The notes: generated from the letters alone by a model not told the origin. 34,173 bases of DNA from Bauldia sp. (GCA_020849325.1 JADLGL010000055.1:1-34173), one strand, 5' to 3'; shown: positions 22,920 to 32,185, numbered from the stretch's first letter. A program made the numbers and translations.

Positions 22920-25187
22920 CTAGACGGGGATGTCCGACTCCTGCGCGAAGGCGCGGAGGCCGGCGCGGATGCCGTCGGGGAGGCCGGGATGGGCGAGGAG
23001 GCCGCCGAGGACGCCTTCGAGCCGCGGTATGTCGAGCGCGAGGAGCATTGCCTTAACCGGGCCGACGGAGGCCGGGGCCATCGACAGCGAGCGGTAGCCG
23101 AGGCCGAGAAGGGCCATTGCGGCGAGTGGCTGGCCGGCGATCTCGCCGCACAGCGTCACCGGCGTGTTCGCGGCCCGCCCGGCTTCCGCGACCGAGCGGA
23201 GGGCGGTCAGGAACGGCGCCGACAGCGGGTCGAACCGGTTCGCGACGCGGAGATTGCCGCGGTCGGTCGCCGTCATGAACTGGAAGAGATCGTTCGTGCC
23301 GACGGAGACGAAATCCGAAATCCGCATCAGCGCATCGAGCTGCCACAGGAGCGCGGGCACCTCGACCATGGCGCCGACGAGGATGCGGAGCGGCGGCTTG
23401 TGGCCGTGCTTGTCGAAATGCGCGAGCTCGCGATCGATGAGCTTTCGCGCTTCGACCATCTCCGAGACGTCGGTGACCATCGGGATCATCACCCGGAGCA
23501 CGCTGCCGCCCGCGGCGAGGAGAAGCGCCCTGATCTGCGTGCGGAACAGGCCCGGCCGGTCGAGGCCGAAGCGGATCGCCCGCCAGCCCATCGCCGGGTT
23601 CTCCTCGTTCTCGACCCGGAGATAGGGCAGCACCTTGTCGCCGCCGATGTCGAGCGTGCGGAACGTCACCGGCCGGCCGCTGGCGGCGTCGAGAACCGAG
23701 CGGTAGAGCGCCGCCTGCTCGCTGATCCGCGGCAGCTTCGAGGCGATCATGAACTGGAGTTCGGTGCGGAAGAGGCCGATGCCTTCGGCGCCGGATTCGC
23801 CGAGATGCGGCAGATCGACGAGGAGGCCGGCATTGACCGAGAGCGACACGGCCGTGCCGTCGCGGGTCACCGCCGGCTGCTCGCGCAGCATGCGGTAGCG
23901 CTGCTGCCGCTCGGCCCGGAACTGGACCTTTTCGTTGTAGGCGAAGACGACGTCGGCGCTGGGGCGGAGGTGGACGCTGCCCGTCTCGCCGTCGACGATG
24001 ATGGCGTCCTCGTTCTCGGCCAGCTGGACGACGTTCTCGGCGCGGCCGACGGTCGGGATGCCGAGGGCGCGCGCGACGATCGTCACATGGCTCGTCGGCG
24101 TCCCGTCCTCGAGGACGAGGCCGCGGACGCGCGTGCGGTCGTAGTCGAGGAGCTCCGCCGCGCCCATGTTGCGCGCGACGACGATCGCGTCCGCCGGCAG
24201 GTCCTTGCCGAGAGCGCCGTCGCCGCGGCCCATCAGGACGCGGAGGAGGCGGTTGGCGAGGTCGTCGAAATCGTGGAGGCGCTCGGAGAGATAGGGGTCG
24301 GTCTGGCGCTGCAGCCGCGCGCGTGTGTCGTTCTGCACGCGCTCGACCGCCGCCTCCGCCGTGAGGCCCGTGACGATCGCCTCCTCCATCCGCCGCACCC
24401 AGCCGCGGTCGTGGGCGAACATGCGATACGCCTCGAGCACCTCGCGATGCTCGCCGCCCTGCGCGACGTCGCCCCGCGCCAGCATGTCGTCGACCGAGAG
24501 GCGAAGGCTCGTCAGCGCATTGGTGAGCCGGTCGCGCTCCCTGGCGGTGTCGTCGGCGATGAGATTGGTGACGACGACGCGCGGCTCGTGGAGCACGACA
24601 CGCCCGATGCCGACGCCGTCGCAGAAACCCTTGCCGGGGATGGTGACGGGCCGCGCGATGTCGAGCGGCGCGCCGGTCCGCGACAGGCCCTCGAGGTCGC
24701 CGGCGGCGATCATCTCGGCGAGCACCATCGCGATCGTCTGGAGCGCTTCGAGCTCCTCGTCGGTATAGGTGCGGTGCGCCCGGTTCTGGACGACGAGGAC
24801 GCCGAGCGCGCGGCCGGCCCGCAGGATCGGGACGCCGAGGAAGGAGTGGTAGATCTCCTCGCCCGTCTCCGGGAGGTAGGCGAACGCGCCGTGCGACTGC
24901 GCGTCAGGGAGGTTCAGCGGCCGCGCGTCGGCCGCGATCAGGCCGACGAGGCCCTGGCCGACCTTCAGCGTGACGTTGTGCACCGCCTCGCGCTTGAGGC
25001 CTTCGGAAGCATAGAGCTCCAGCACGCCGTCGGAGCGGAGAACGTAGGCCGAGCAGACTTCCGCGACCATGTTGGCCGCGATCTGCATGACGATCTTGTC
25101 GAGCCGGACCTGCGCGCTGATCGGCTCCGCCATGATCTCGCGCAGGCGGCGGAGGAGAACGCGCGGCCCCGCAAGTGGCGCCCGCAT
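22920..25187 (-). CDS. ptsP: Phosphoenolpyruvate-protein phosphotransferase PtsP (EI-Ntr)
   Basis: A 755-residue first enzyme of the nitrogen phosphotransferase system. It takes phosphate from PEP and passes it to the HPr-like protein NPr, feeding EIIA-Ntr in the cytoplasm. A GAF domain spans about residues 15-160. The PEP-utiliser N-domain spans about 185-310. The swivelling domain has the phosphorylated His367 in 'DGTPTSHVTIVARALGIPTV'. The PEP-binding barrel fills the rest ('GIGLFRTELQFM', 'FVSVGTNDLFQFMTATDRGN', 'TLCGEIAG'). The ATG at 25187 is preferred over an in-frame TTG at 25217. lysC lies 86 bases upstream on the same strand, an order conserved in Hyphomicrobiales. No other phosphotransferase-system gene is in the window. 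Confidence 0.95.
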   Translation of the reverse strand: MRAPLAGPRVLLRRLREIMAEPISAQVRLDKIVMQIAANMVAEVCSAYVLRSDGVLELYASEGLKREAVHNVTLKVGQGLVGLIAADARPLNLPDAQSHGAFAYLPETGEEIYHSFLGVPILRAGRALGVLVVQNRAHRTYTDEELEALQTIAMVLAEMIAAGDLEGLSRTGAPLDIARPVTIPGKGFCDGVGIGRVVLHEPRVVVTNLIADDTARERDRLTNALTSLRLSVDDMLARGDVAQGGEHREVLEAYRMFAHDRGWVRRMEEAIVTGLTAEAAVERVQNDTRARLQRQTDPYLSERLHDFDDLANRLLRVLMGRGDGALGKDLPADAIVVARNMGAAELLDYDRTRVRGLVLEDGTPTSHVTIVARALGIPTVGRAENVVQLAENEDAIIVDGETGSVHLRPSADVVFAYNEKVQFRAERQQRYRMLREQPAVTRDGTAVSLSVNAGLLVDLPHLGESGAEGIGLFRTELQFMIASKLPRISEQAALYRSVLDAASGRPVTFRTLDIGGDKVLPYLRVENEENPAMGWRAIRFGLDRPGLFRTQIRALLLAAGGSVLRVMIPMVTDVSEMVEARKLIDRELAHFDKHGHKPPLRILVGAMVEVPALLWQLDALMRISDFVSVGTNDLFQFMTATDRGNLRVANRFDPLSAPFLTALRSVAEAGRAANTPVTLCGEIAGQPLAAMALLGLGYRSLSMAPASVGPVKAMLLALDIPRLEGVLGGLLAHPGLPDGIRAGLRAFAQESDIPV

Positions 25188-25273
25188 GGTCGCTGTTCCG
25201 GGAGTTTTCGGCCGCAAACCCGGCCTTTTCTGCCGCCCTCAGCCTGACATGGCGGGGCGACGAGTGGACCGGC

Positions 25274-26515
25274 TCAGTTGTCCAGCCCGTATACCGAATG
25301 CAAAGTCCGTACCGCAAGCTCGGTGAACGGCGCATCGATCAGGATCGAAATCTTGATCTCGCTCGTGGTGATGGCGCGAATGTTGATCCCGCGCTTGGCG
25401 AGGGCGGAGAACGCTTCGGCGGCAACGCCCGCATGGCTCCGCATCCCGATGCCGATCACCGACACTTTTGCGACGTCGACCGAGCCCTGGAGGAGCTGGA
25501 AGCCGATCTCGGCCTTCCGGTCCTCGAGCACCTTCCGCGCCCGGTCGTAATCGGCGATCGGGACGGTGAAGGTGAGGTCGGTGGTCGACGAATCCTCCGA
25601 CACGTTCTGGACGATCATGTCGACGTTGATGTTCGCCTCGGAGAGCGGGACGAAGACGCTGGCCGCGACGCCCGGCTTGTCGGCCACGCGGCGGAGGCTC
25701 AGCTGGGCCTCGTCCTTCGAGTAGGCGATGCCGGTGACGGTCTTCTTCTCCACGATTTCTTCCTCGTCGCAGATGAGCGTGCCGACCGGCGCGTCGGTCG
25801 AGATGGAATCCGGCTTGTCGAAGGACGAGCGCACGAAGGTGCGGACGCCCTTCACCATGGCGAGCTCGACCGAGCGGACCTGCAGCACTTTCGCGCCGAG
25901 GGACGCCATTTCGAGCATCTCCTCGAACGACACCTTGTCGAGGCGCTTCGCCTTCGATTCGATGCGCGGGTCGGTCGTGTAGACGCCGTCGACGTCGGTG
26001 TAGATGTCGCAGCGTTCGGCGCTCAGGGCGGCCGCGATCGCGACCGCCGACGTATCCGAGCCGCCGCGCCCGAGCGTCGCGATCCGGTCGTCCGGCGCGA
26101 TGCCCTGGAAGCCGGCGATCACCGCGACCTGCCCCTGCGCCATGCGCTCGATCATCGGATCGCACTCGACCGCCTCGATGCGGGCCGAGCCGTGCTGGCG
26201 GTCGGTGCGGAGCGGAATCTGCCAGCCCTGCCACGAGCGGGCATTGATGCCGATCTCCTGCAGCGCCAGAGCAAGGAGCCCCGACGTCACCTGCTCGCCG
26301 GAGGCGACCACGGCATCGTATTCGCGCGCATCGTGGAACGGCGCGATCTCGCGCACCCAACCGACGAGCTGGTTCGTCACGCCCGACATCGCCGAGACGA
26401 CGACGGCGACCTCATAGCCGGCGGCGACCTCGCGTTTGACGTGCTGCGCGACGTTGCGGATGCGCGGGATGTCGGCGACGGACGTCCCGCCGAACTTCAT
26501 CACCAGCCGAGCCAT
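25274..26515 (-). CDS. lysC: Aspartate kinase
   Basis: A 413-residue cytoplasmic enzyme that phosphorylates aspartate, the first step toward lysine, threonine and methionine. The kinase domain opens with 'MKFGGTSV' (residues 6-13), then 'VVSAMSGVTNQLV', 'VVASGEQVTSGLLALAL' and 'TLGRGGSDTSAVAIAAAL'. The 'IYTDVDGVYTTDPR' block is near residue 180. Two ACT regulatory domains fill residues 265-413, as expected for a feedback-inhibited class with Lys/Thr control. ptsP follows on the same strand. A candidate promoter lies at 26570-26598. The ATG start is clear. Confidence 0.96.
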   Translation of the reverse strand: MARLVMKFGGTSVADIPRIRNVAQHVKREVAAGYEVAVVVSAMSGVTNQLVGWVREIAPFHDAREYDAVVASGEQVTSGLLALALQEIGINARSWQGWQIPLRTDRQHGSARIEAVECDPMIERMAQGQVAVIAGFQGIAPDDRIATLGRGGSDTSAVAIAAALSAERCDIYTDVDGVYTTDPRIESKAKRLDKVSFEEMLEMASLGAKVLQVRSVELAMVKGVRTFVRSSFDKPDSISTDAPVGTLICDEEEIVEKKTVTGIAYSKDEAQLSLRRVADKPGVAASVFVPLSEANINVDMIVQNVSEDSSTTDLTFTVPIADYDRARKVLEDRKAEIGFQLLQGSVDVAKVSVIGIGMRSHAGVAAEAFSALAKRGINIRAITTSEIKISILIDAPFTELAVRTLHSVYGLDN

Positions 26516-26569
26516 GGGATTCCCTGAGCGCGCGGCGCGTTCTTCCCGCGCCCGATCGTTTGGGCGCGT

Positions 26570-26598
26570 TGTTTAGCGGGAACCCCGCGCGGGGACAA
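26570..26598 (-). promoter_or_regulatory. Candidate sigma-70 promoter for lysC
   Basis: On the minus strand TTGTCC (26598-26593), 17 bases, then TAAACA (26575-26570), 55 bases before the lysC ATG. A CCCCGCGCGGGG palindrome sits in the spacer. The match is moderate. Confidence 0.4.
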
Positions 26599-26654
26599 TT
26601 GCCATCAACGACACAGGACGGCGGGGCCGGCGCAGCACGTGACGGGCCGCCCTT

Positions 26655-26800
26655 CTTCACCTCCCCCTGGTGGGTCCGCTTGTGGGGGAGGTTGCCCAGG
26701 GGGACTTGCGGCCCGCGTGTTCGGCACGGCCGAATCGGCTGGGCGGCCGAAAGTCCCCACTCCAACCCTCCCCACGAGGGGCACATGGGGAAGGGAGAAC
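26655..26800. repeat. Mosaic palindromic region between lysC and the membrane protein gene
   Basis: An 8-bp hairpin (26660-26667, CCTCCCCC, with 26684-26691) opens the region, and a second imperfect palindrome (CCCTCCCCA / TGGGGAAGGG) closes it near 26776-26800. The ends resemble those of the region at 32223-32368. This accounts for most of the 445-base gap (26516-26960); the remainder holds the two promoters. No gene is apparent. Confidence 0.5.
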
Positions 26801-26903
26801 AATGGCCCGACACCAGCCTCGTTGGTTCGCTGGGATGAGCGGTTGTGGTCCGGTCTCCGCTCATGAGCGGTGTCCGCTATTTCAGTTGGAATGACATATT
26901 TAT

Positions 26904-26932
26904 TTGACATCAGGTCGGTGAAAACATACACT
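26904..26932 (+). promoter_or_regulatory. Strong sigma-70 promoter for the membrane protein/XRE pair
   Basis: Consensus TTGACA (26904-26909), a 17-base spacer and TACACT (26927-26932) lie in an AT-rich patch that stands out from the surrounding GC-rich DNA. GGAGG follows 5 bases before the ATG at 26961. TGACAT occurs twice (near 26892 and 26905), which could be an operator for the XRE protein encoded downstream. Confidence 0.6.
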
Positions 26933-26960
26933 GTGTCCAACGAACCCGACGGAGGACGGC

Positions 26961-27386
26961 ATGACGTTCAAGGAATGGACTGCGGTGGTGCAGGTCGGCA
27001 GCGGGGTTGCCGTGGCCTGGTGGCTGTGGCGCGATGCCGATGGCGTGCTGCCGGCGACGGTGGGGCTCGCGGCGCAGCGGACGCTGTGGGCGCTGGGCGG
27101 GGTGATCCTCCTCAATGTCGTCCTGTCGATCGTCGTCGCGATCCTCGTCAGCATCGCCCGCGGCGAGGAGCTGAGGGACGAACGCGCCGACGAGCGGGAC
27201 AATTTCGTCGGCTCGCGGAGCATGCGGAACGGCTATGTCGTCGTGAGCCTCGGCGGCCTCGGGCTCCTGGTCTTCTTCGCGACCGGCGGCAATCCTGCCG
27301 CAGCGCCCTACATTCTCTTTGGCGTGCTCACGCTGGCGGGCCTCACCGACGCCGTTTCCCGCCTCGTCTACTACCGGATCGGCTGA
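26961..27386 (+). CDS. Small four-helix membrane protein (DUF2178-like), paired with XRE regulator
   Basis: A 141-residue inner-membrane protein with about four hydrophobic helices (near residues 8-25, 40-62, 90-107 and 112-132). The loop between helices 2 and 3 is charged and reads 'EELRDERADERDNFVGSRSMRNGYVV', like the DER-DER loop of DUF2178-type proteins. The function is not known. It has a strong promoter and ribosome site. The XRE-type regulator begins 5 bases after its stop. Such membrane protein/short-HTH pairs recur in many bacteria and archaea, suggesting the membrane protein senses or is controlled by the regulator. Confidence 0.75.
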   Translation: MTFKEWTAVVQVGSGVAVAWWLWRDADGVLPATVGLAAQRTLWALGGVILLNVVLSIVVAILVSIARGEELRDERADERDNFVGSRSMRNGYVVVSLGGLGLLVFFATGGNPAAAPYILFGVLTLAGLTDAVSRLVYYRIG

Positions 27387-27390
27387 GGCG

Positions 27391-27621
27391 ATGGGGAAAG
27401 GCCAGCCGCGGATCGCCAACACGATCCGGACCCTCAGATTCCACGCCGGCGAAATGACCCAGGCCGCGCTCGCGGAAAAGGTCGGCGTGACGCGGCAGAC
27501 CATCGTCGCCATCGAGCAGGGCCGCTACTCGCCGTCGCTCGAAGTCGCTTTCCGCATCGCCGATGCGTTCGGCGTGCCGATCACGGACGTTTTCACCTGG
27601 GGCGGCGCGGCGGGACGCTGA
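27391..27621 (+). CDS. Short XRE-family HTH regulator
   Basis: A 76-residue protein consisting of a single helix-turn-helix domain: 'NTIRTLRFHAGEMTQAALAEKVGVTRQTIVAIEQGRYSPSLEVAFRIADAFGVPITDVF'. The length and the closing 'PITDVFTW' match the small YozG-like class. The ATG at 27391 is right after the stop of the membrane protein, so the two form an operon. It likely regulates this operon through the AT-rich promoter. A longer frame from 27319 is only overlap with the upstream gene. Confidence 0.85.
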   Translation: MGKGQPRIANTIRTLRFHAGEMTQAALAEKVGVTRQTIVAIEQGRYSPSLEVAFRIADAFGVPITDVFTWGGAAGR

Positions 27622-27720
27622 GCGGGGGACGGCGCCACTCGGTGGCCGGCACCCGTCATTCTAGGCGGCCCGACACAAGTGCACCAACGGAGCGCGGGAC
27701 GTGTCGCCTCAGCCGCGAGG

Positions 27721-27768
27721 GAGCGTGTGAAGGAATCGGCGCGTGGTGTTGGGTGCCTTCACGCGCTC
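27721..27768. terminator. Inverted repeat between convergent genes, possible terminator
   Basis: Arms 27721-27733 and 27756-27768 (GAGCGTGTGAAGG / CCTTCACGCGCTC) pair over 12 of 13 bases with a 22-base loop, between the convergent stops at 27621 and 27798. There is no T-run. The left arm matches the leader of the palindrome at 13302, so it may be a dispersed repeat acting as a terminator. Confidence 0.45.
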
Positions 27769-27797
27769 ATGGGCAGGCGATCCGGATGCACCGCTCG

Positions 27798-28832
27798 CTA
27801 CCCCGGCTGCAGCACGTGGCGGCCGAGCGTTCGTTCCGTGTCGTGGCAGATGGTGTGGAGGTGCTGGGCCGCGACGTCGACCGCGGCGAGTTCGATCAAA
27901 AACGTGTCGCCGTGGAGCCGGTAATACAGCTTCGTCCCGTCGACATTGCCGCCGGCCCACGCGAAGTGGATCGCCGCCTGGTCGCCCGCCCGCACCCGCG
28001 CGATCTGCGCCGTCGCCACCGCATCCGGCCAGTGCTCCACCGCATGGGCATGAACGATCTGCCACAGAAGCTCCTGCTGCGTGGTCGTCATGTCGGCGAG
28101 CGGCAGTCCGGCGCGTTGCCGGAAATAGTCCTCCTGACCGGCGACGGCACGGATGTCGGGGATCGGGCTTTCGCTGATGAGCGCGATCCGCGCCTGCGCC
28201 GCCGTGAGATCGGCGAAGAGGAGCCGGGCCGCCTCTTCCTCGGTGCGGATCGCGGTGGCGCCGGCGAACGGGCCGATGTCGATGTCGTTCGGGTTGCACG
28301 AGAACGACGACGGCGTGACCGCCAGAACCTCGTCGCCGCGGAGCGTGAGGGTGAGTTCGAGATGGTGGCCCTCGAGGCGGAGCCCCCAGAGCGCGCCTGC
28401 CGCCGGCTCGTCGTACACCGAGAGCGAGTAGCGGTCGGAGTTGCGGTCGGCCGGGCCGATCCCGCGCGCGGCGAGGACGTCCTGGAGCGCGCGGACCATC
28501 TGCACCTTCTCGAAGCCTGCCGGCGACAGCATCGCCGCGAGGAGTTCCGTGCCGGCGTCCGCCTCCGCGGCCTCCATTTCCTCGAACCGGATTCCCGGCT
28601 TCACGAGGTTCGTCCCGAAATAGTTCCAGCCGCGCCAGGCGCCGGAATCGAGCGCAAACCGCGCCCGCACCGCCTTCTCCGGCGCGAGCGCGCCGAGGAA
28701 AGCCGTGGTGCGGTCAATGATGCCGGGAATGGCGGGCGCCGCTGCTGCGGCCTGGGCGAGGGCCGCCCGTGGAAGGGCCGGCAGCGCGACCGAAGCGCCG
28801 ATGCCGCCCAGAACCGTCCGACGTGAAAGCAT
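27798..28832 (-). CDS. DUF3500 family protein, Tat-exported
   Basis: A 344-residue protein. Residues 1-27 carry a twin-arginine signal ('SRRTVLGG', then a hydrophobic stretch ending 'AALAQ'), so it is exported folded, possibly with a cofactor. The mature part has DUF3500 features: 'DRYSLSVYDEP', 'WGLRLEGHHLELTLTLRG' near residue 155, and 'IHFAWAGGNVDGTKLYYRLHGDTFLIEL' with 'HTICHDTERTLG' at the end. The enzymatic role is not known. A longer frame runs back to 29333, but the signal peptide marks the true start at 28832. The 266 bases upstream of it hold no feature I can name. Confidence 0.85.
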   Translation of the reverse strand: MLSRRTVLGGIGASVALPALPRAALAQAAAAAPAIPGIIDRTTAFLGALAPEKAVRARFALDSGAWRGWNYFGTNLVKPGIRFEEMEAAEADAGTELLAAMLSPAGFEKVQMVRALQDVLAARGIGPADRNSDRYSLSVYDEPAAGALWGLRLEGHHLELTLTLRGDEVLAVTPSSFSCNPNDIDIGPFAGATAIRTEEEAARLLFADLTAAQARIALISESPIPDIRAVAGQEDYFRQRAGLPLADMTTTQQELLWQIVHAHAVEHWPDAVATAQIARVRAGDQAAIHFAWAGGNVDGTKLYYRLHGDTFLIELAAVDVAAQHLHTICHDTERTLGRHVLQPG

Positions 28833-29098
28833 GCGACCTCCGTTACGCGACTCCCGCCGCGTGGCTGCCTCCACTCCCCGAACGGGTGGGATCATTGTCC
28901 GCTGACGGGAAGGTGGCAAGCCCTCTGAACGCGATGACCCTGATCCGGGTCGGGAATCGGTGGTGCGGACCGACCTGCTGCGGTCCTTTCGCGGTATCCG
29001 CCGGCGCAGGATTGCCGGTCGGTCCGATCCCCGGCGAGAATGAAGGCGACCCCGCCGGCGACGGCAATCATCGGAACCCGGTCCGCAGCGTCCCCGAC

Positions 29099-29482
29099 AT
29101 GACCGCAACCGCATCAGCCGCAGCTGCCGGCGCCATCCTCGCCGCACTCGCGCTCTTCCAGCTGGCGCTCGCCGCCGGCGCGCCGCTCGGCCGCTTCGCG
29201 TGGGGCGGCGCCCATGAGCGTTTGCCGCGGCGGCTCCGCATCGCGAGCGCGGCATCCATTTTCCTCTACGCCGTCTTCGCCTTCGTGCTCCTCGACCGCG
29301 CCGGCGTCGCCGATGTCCTCCCCGACGGCGCATCCCGCATCGCCGCCTGGGTGCTCACCGCTTATTTCGTGCTCGGCATTCTCATGAACGCCATCTCCCG
29401 CAGCCGCTCCGAGCGCCTGGTGATGACGCCGGTGGCGGTGATTCTCGCCGTCCTTTCGGCTATCGTTGCCGTTTCGGCCTGA
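29099..29482 (+). CDS. Small four-helix membrane protein, unknown
   Basis: A 127-residue protein with four hydrophobic segments (about residues 7-28, 47-66, 80-97 and 106-126). The loop 'GRFAWGGAHERLPRRLRIAS' separates helices 1 and 2; this pattern is common in uncharacterised alphaproteobacterial membrane proteins. I do not recognise a family. The frame starts earlier at 28769, but the hydrophobic protein begins at the ATG at 29099. The MFS gene follows 31 bases downstream and may be co-transcribed. Confidence 0.7.
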   Translation: MTATASAAAAGAILAALALFQLALAAGAPLGRFAWGGAHERLPRRLRIASAASIFLYAVFAFVLLDRAGVADVLPDGASRIAAWVLTAYFVLGILMNAISRSRSERLVMTPVAVILAVLSAIVAVSA

Positions 29483-29513
29483 CCCTTCGTCCGGCCAGAC
29501 GAGGGGCACCGGC

Positions 29514-31040
29514 ATGACCGCCGCCACGGCAGACGACGGACCGAAAGCCACGCGCCGCGACTGGCTGGGCCTCGCGGTGATCGCGCTGCCGTGCCTTCTC
29601 TATTCGATGGATCTCACGGTCCTGAACCTTGCGGTGCCGCAACTCGCCGAGGATCTCGCGCCGACGGCGGCCGAACTCCTCTGGATCGTCGACATCTACG
29701 GCTTCTTCCTCGCCGGCGCCCTCATCACGATGGGGACGCTCGGCGACCGCATCGGGCGCCGGAAGCTCCTGATGATCGGTGCCTTCGGCTTCGGCGTCGC
29801 CTCGATCCTTGCGGCGATGGCGACGACCGGGCCGATGCTGATCGCCGCCCGCGCCCTTCTCGGCATCGCCGGCGCCACGCTCGCGCCCTCGACGCTGTCG
29901 CTCATCCGCTCGATGTTCCTCAATGCGCGGCAGCGCTCGATCGCGATCGGCGTGTGGATCGCGTGCTTCGCCGCGGGGGCGGCGATCGGGCCGCTCGTCG
30001 GCGGCGTCCTCCTCGAGCACTTCTGGTGGGGCTCGGTGTTCCTCATCGCCGTCCCGGTGATGCTGCTCCTTCTCGTCTTCGTGCCGCTCCTCCTGCCGGA
30101 GTTCCGCGACCCGAACGCCGGGAAGCTCGACATTGCGAGTGCGGCGCTCTCGATGGCGGCCGTGCTTGCGGTCATCTACGGCGTGAAGCGGATCGCCGAG
30201 GGCGATGCGCTGGCGGTGCCGGTCACGATCATCCTCGCCGGCATCGGGCTCGGCGTCGTCTTCGTCGCCCGCCAGCTCCGCCTCGCCGATCCGCTGATCG
30301 ACGTCCGCCTCTTCCGCCATCGCGCGATGACCGGCGCGCTCCTCACCAACCTCCTGGCGCTGTTCGTGCCGTTCGGGACGTTCTTCTTCGCCTCGCAATA
30401 TCTCCAGCTCGTCCTCGGCCTCGGGCCGCTGGAGGCCGGCCTCTGGACGCTGCCGACGGGCATCGCCCTGTTCGTGGGCGCGCTCGCCTCGCCTTTCCTC
30501 GTGCGGCGATTCGGCCGGACGGCGGTGATCCTGACCGCCTTCGTGGGCGCCGCGGTGGGGTTCGTCCTCCTCGCCCAGCTCGGCCCCGGCGCCGGCAGCC
30601 TCCCGCTCGTCGTCGGCGGTGTCTTCGTCGTCGCCCTGAGCCTTGCGCCGATCCCGCCGATCACCACCGACATCATCGTCGGCGCGGCGCCGGTCGAGCG
30701 CGCCGGCGCCGCTTCCGCCATCTCCGAGACGAGTTTCGAGCTCGGCGCGGCGCTCGGCATTGCCGTTCTCGGCAGCATCGTCGCGGCGTTCTACCGTGCC
30801 CACTTCCTCTTCACCGCCGGCGACGCCCTGCCGCCCGAGGCGATCGCCGATGCCCGCGGCACGCTCGGCGGCGCGCTCGGCATCGCCGAAACGCTGCCGG
30901 AACCCGGCCGGTCGGAGCTGATCGCGACCGCGCGCGACGCCTTCAGTTCGGGCTTTGCGACGACTGCGATCGTCTGCATCGCACTGTCGCTCCTCGGCGC
31001 CGTGCTTGCCGTCACAGCGCTCCGCTCCCGCCCGGCGTAA
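29514..31040 (+). CDS. DHA2-family MFS transporter (SmvA/LfrA-like)
   Basis: A 508-residue, 14-helix inner-membrane exporter. 'YSMDLTVLNLAVPQLAEDL' is in helix 1, motif A is 'GTLGDRIGRRKLLMIG', and 'FAAGAAIGPLVGGVLLEHFWWG' is the motif C-like helix 5. 'DLTVLNLAVP' and the 'TDIIVGAAPVERAGAASAISETSFELGAALGIAVLGS' block point to the SmvA/LfrA branch, which exports quaternary ammonium compounds and dyes. It differs clearly from the DHA2 pump at 514. No regulator is adjacent. The ATG at 29514 is taken over an upstream in-frame start at 29466. Confidence 0.9.
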   Translation: MTAATADDGPKATRRDWLGLAVIALPCLLYSMDLTVLNLAVPQLAEDLAPTAAELLWIVDIYGFFLAGALITMGTLGDRIGRRKLLMIGAFGFGVASILAAMATTGPMLIAARALLGIAGATLAPSTLSLIRSMFLNARQRSIAIGVWIACFAAGAAIGPLVGGVLLEHFWWGSVFLIAVPVMLLLLVFVPLLLPEFRDPNAGKLDIASAALSMAAVLAVIYGVKRIAEGDALAVPVTIILAGIGLGVVFVARQLRLADPLIDVRLFRHRAMTGALLTNLLALFVPFGTFFFASQYLQLVLGLGPLEAGLWTLPTGIALFVGALASPFLVRRFGRTAVILTAFVGAAVGFVLLAQLGPGAGSLPLVVGGVFVVALSLAPIPPITTDIIVGAAPVERAGAASAISETSFELGAALGIAVLGSIVAAFYRAHFLFTAGDALPPEAIADARGTLGGALGIAETLPEPGRSELIATARDAFSSGFATTAIVCIALSLLGAVLAVTALRSRPA

Positions 31041-31117
31041 CAGGGCGCGGCTTTCGCCATGGGCCGCCCTTGGTGTAAGCCGCTGCGCAACCAAGCCGAC
31101 ACGAGCCCGACGAAACC

Positions 31118-32185
31118 GTGCTTTCCGCCGAGAAGATCGACACCATCATCAAGCGGTCCGAGCTGATCGACGCCCAGCTGTCGGCGCCGCTCGACACGCA
31201 GACGATGATCAAGCTGAGCCGCGAGCGTTCCGAGCTCGAGCCGGTGGTCGAGGCCGCGCGCGCTCTCCGGAAGGCGGAGGCGGACCGGAAGGAGCTCGAC
31301 GCCCTCCTCGCCGACCCCGAGATGGCCGACATGGCGCGCGAGGAGGCGGCACTCCTCGACAAACGCATCCCCGAGCTCGACCTCGCGCTGTCGAAGCTGC
31401 TCCTGCCGAAGGATGCCGCGGACGAGAAGAGCGCGATCCTCGAAATCCGCGCCGGCACCGGCGGCAACGAAGCCGCGCTCTTCGCCGGCGACCTGTTCCG
31501 CATGTACCAGCGCTATGCCGACATCCACGGCTGGAAGATCAACGTGGTGGAGGAAAGCCCTGGCGAAGTCGGCGGCTACAAGGAGATTATCGCCGAGGTG
31601 AACGGGAGGGGCGTGTTCGCCCGGCTGAAGTTCGAATCGGGCGTCCACCGCGTGCAGCGCGTGCCCGACACCGAAGGGAGCGGCCGCATCCACACCTCGG
31701 CCGCGACCGTGGCCGTGCTCCCCGAAGCGGTGGACATCGACATCCAGATCAAGCCCGAGGACCTGAAGTGGGACATCACCCGCGCCTCCTCGGCCGGCGG
31801 CCAGCACGCCAACACTACCGACACTGCGGTCCGGATCATGCACCTTCCGACCGGCATCGTCGTGACGGCCAGCGCGCGATCGCAGCAGCAGAACCGCATC
31901 ACCGCAATGCAGCTCCTGAAATCCCGCCTCTACGAAGCCGAGCGCGAGAAGGTCGACAGCGAGCGCGCGGCGTCGCGGAAAGGCCAGGTCGGCAGCGGCG
32001 ACCGGTCGGAGCGCATCCGCACCTACAATTTCCCGCAAGGGCGCGTCACCGACCACCGGATCAACCTCACGCTCTACAATCTCCCGCAGGTGATGGTCGG
32101 CATCGCGCTCGACGAGGTGATAGAGGCGCTGATCACCAGCCACCAGGCCGACCAGCTCGCCGACCTCGAGGGGAATGGCGGCTAG
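31118..32185 (+). CDS. prfA: Peptide chain release factor 1
   Basis: A 355-residue release factor that ends translation at UAA and UAG. The stop-recognition motif reads '[22 protein letters not shown]', keeping the P-x-T tripeptide (PDT). The hydrolysis loop is '[17 protein letters not shown]': GGQ is intact but the usual 'GAGGQHVN' has become 'SAGGQHAN'. '[29 protein letters not shown]' is standard. The GTG start aligns with the family N-terminus. prmC, whose product methylates the GGQ glutamine, follows after a repeat-filled gap of 216 bases. Several genes in this window end in TAG, so RF1 is needed here. Confidence 0.94.
   Translation: MLSAEKIDTIIKRSELIDAQLSAPLDTQTMIKLSRERSELEPVVEAARALRKAEADRKELDALLADPEMADMAREEAALLDKRIPELDLALSKLLLPKDAADEKSAILEIRAGTGGNEAALFAGDLFRMYQRYADIHGWKINVVEESPGEVGGYKEIIAEVNGRGVFARLKFESGVHRVQRVPDTEGSGRIHTSAATVAVLPEAVDIDIQIKPEDLKWDITRASSAGGQHANTTDTAVRIMHLPTGIVVTASARSQQQNRITAMQLLKSRLYEAEREKVDSERAASRKGQVGSGDRSERIRTYNFPQGRVTDHRINLTLYNLPQVMVGIALDEVIEALITSHQADQLADLEGNGG

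Noticed and set aside
29460-31094. A 544-codon minus-strand frame opposite the second MFS transporter
   Set aside because: It consists of charged low-complexity sequence with no domain; the plus strand encodes a clear 14-helix transporter.
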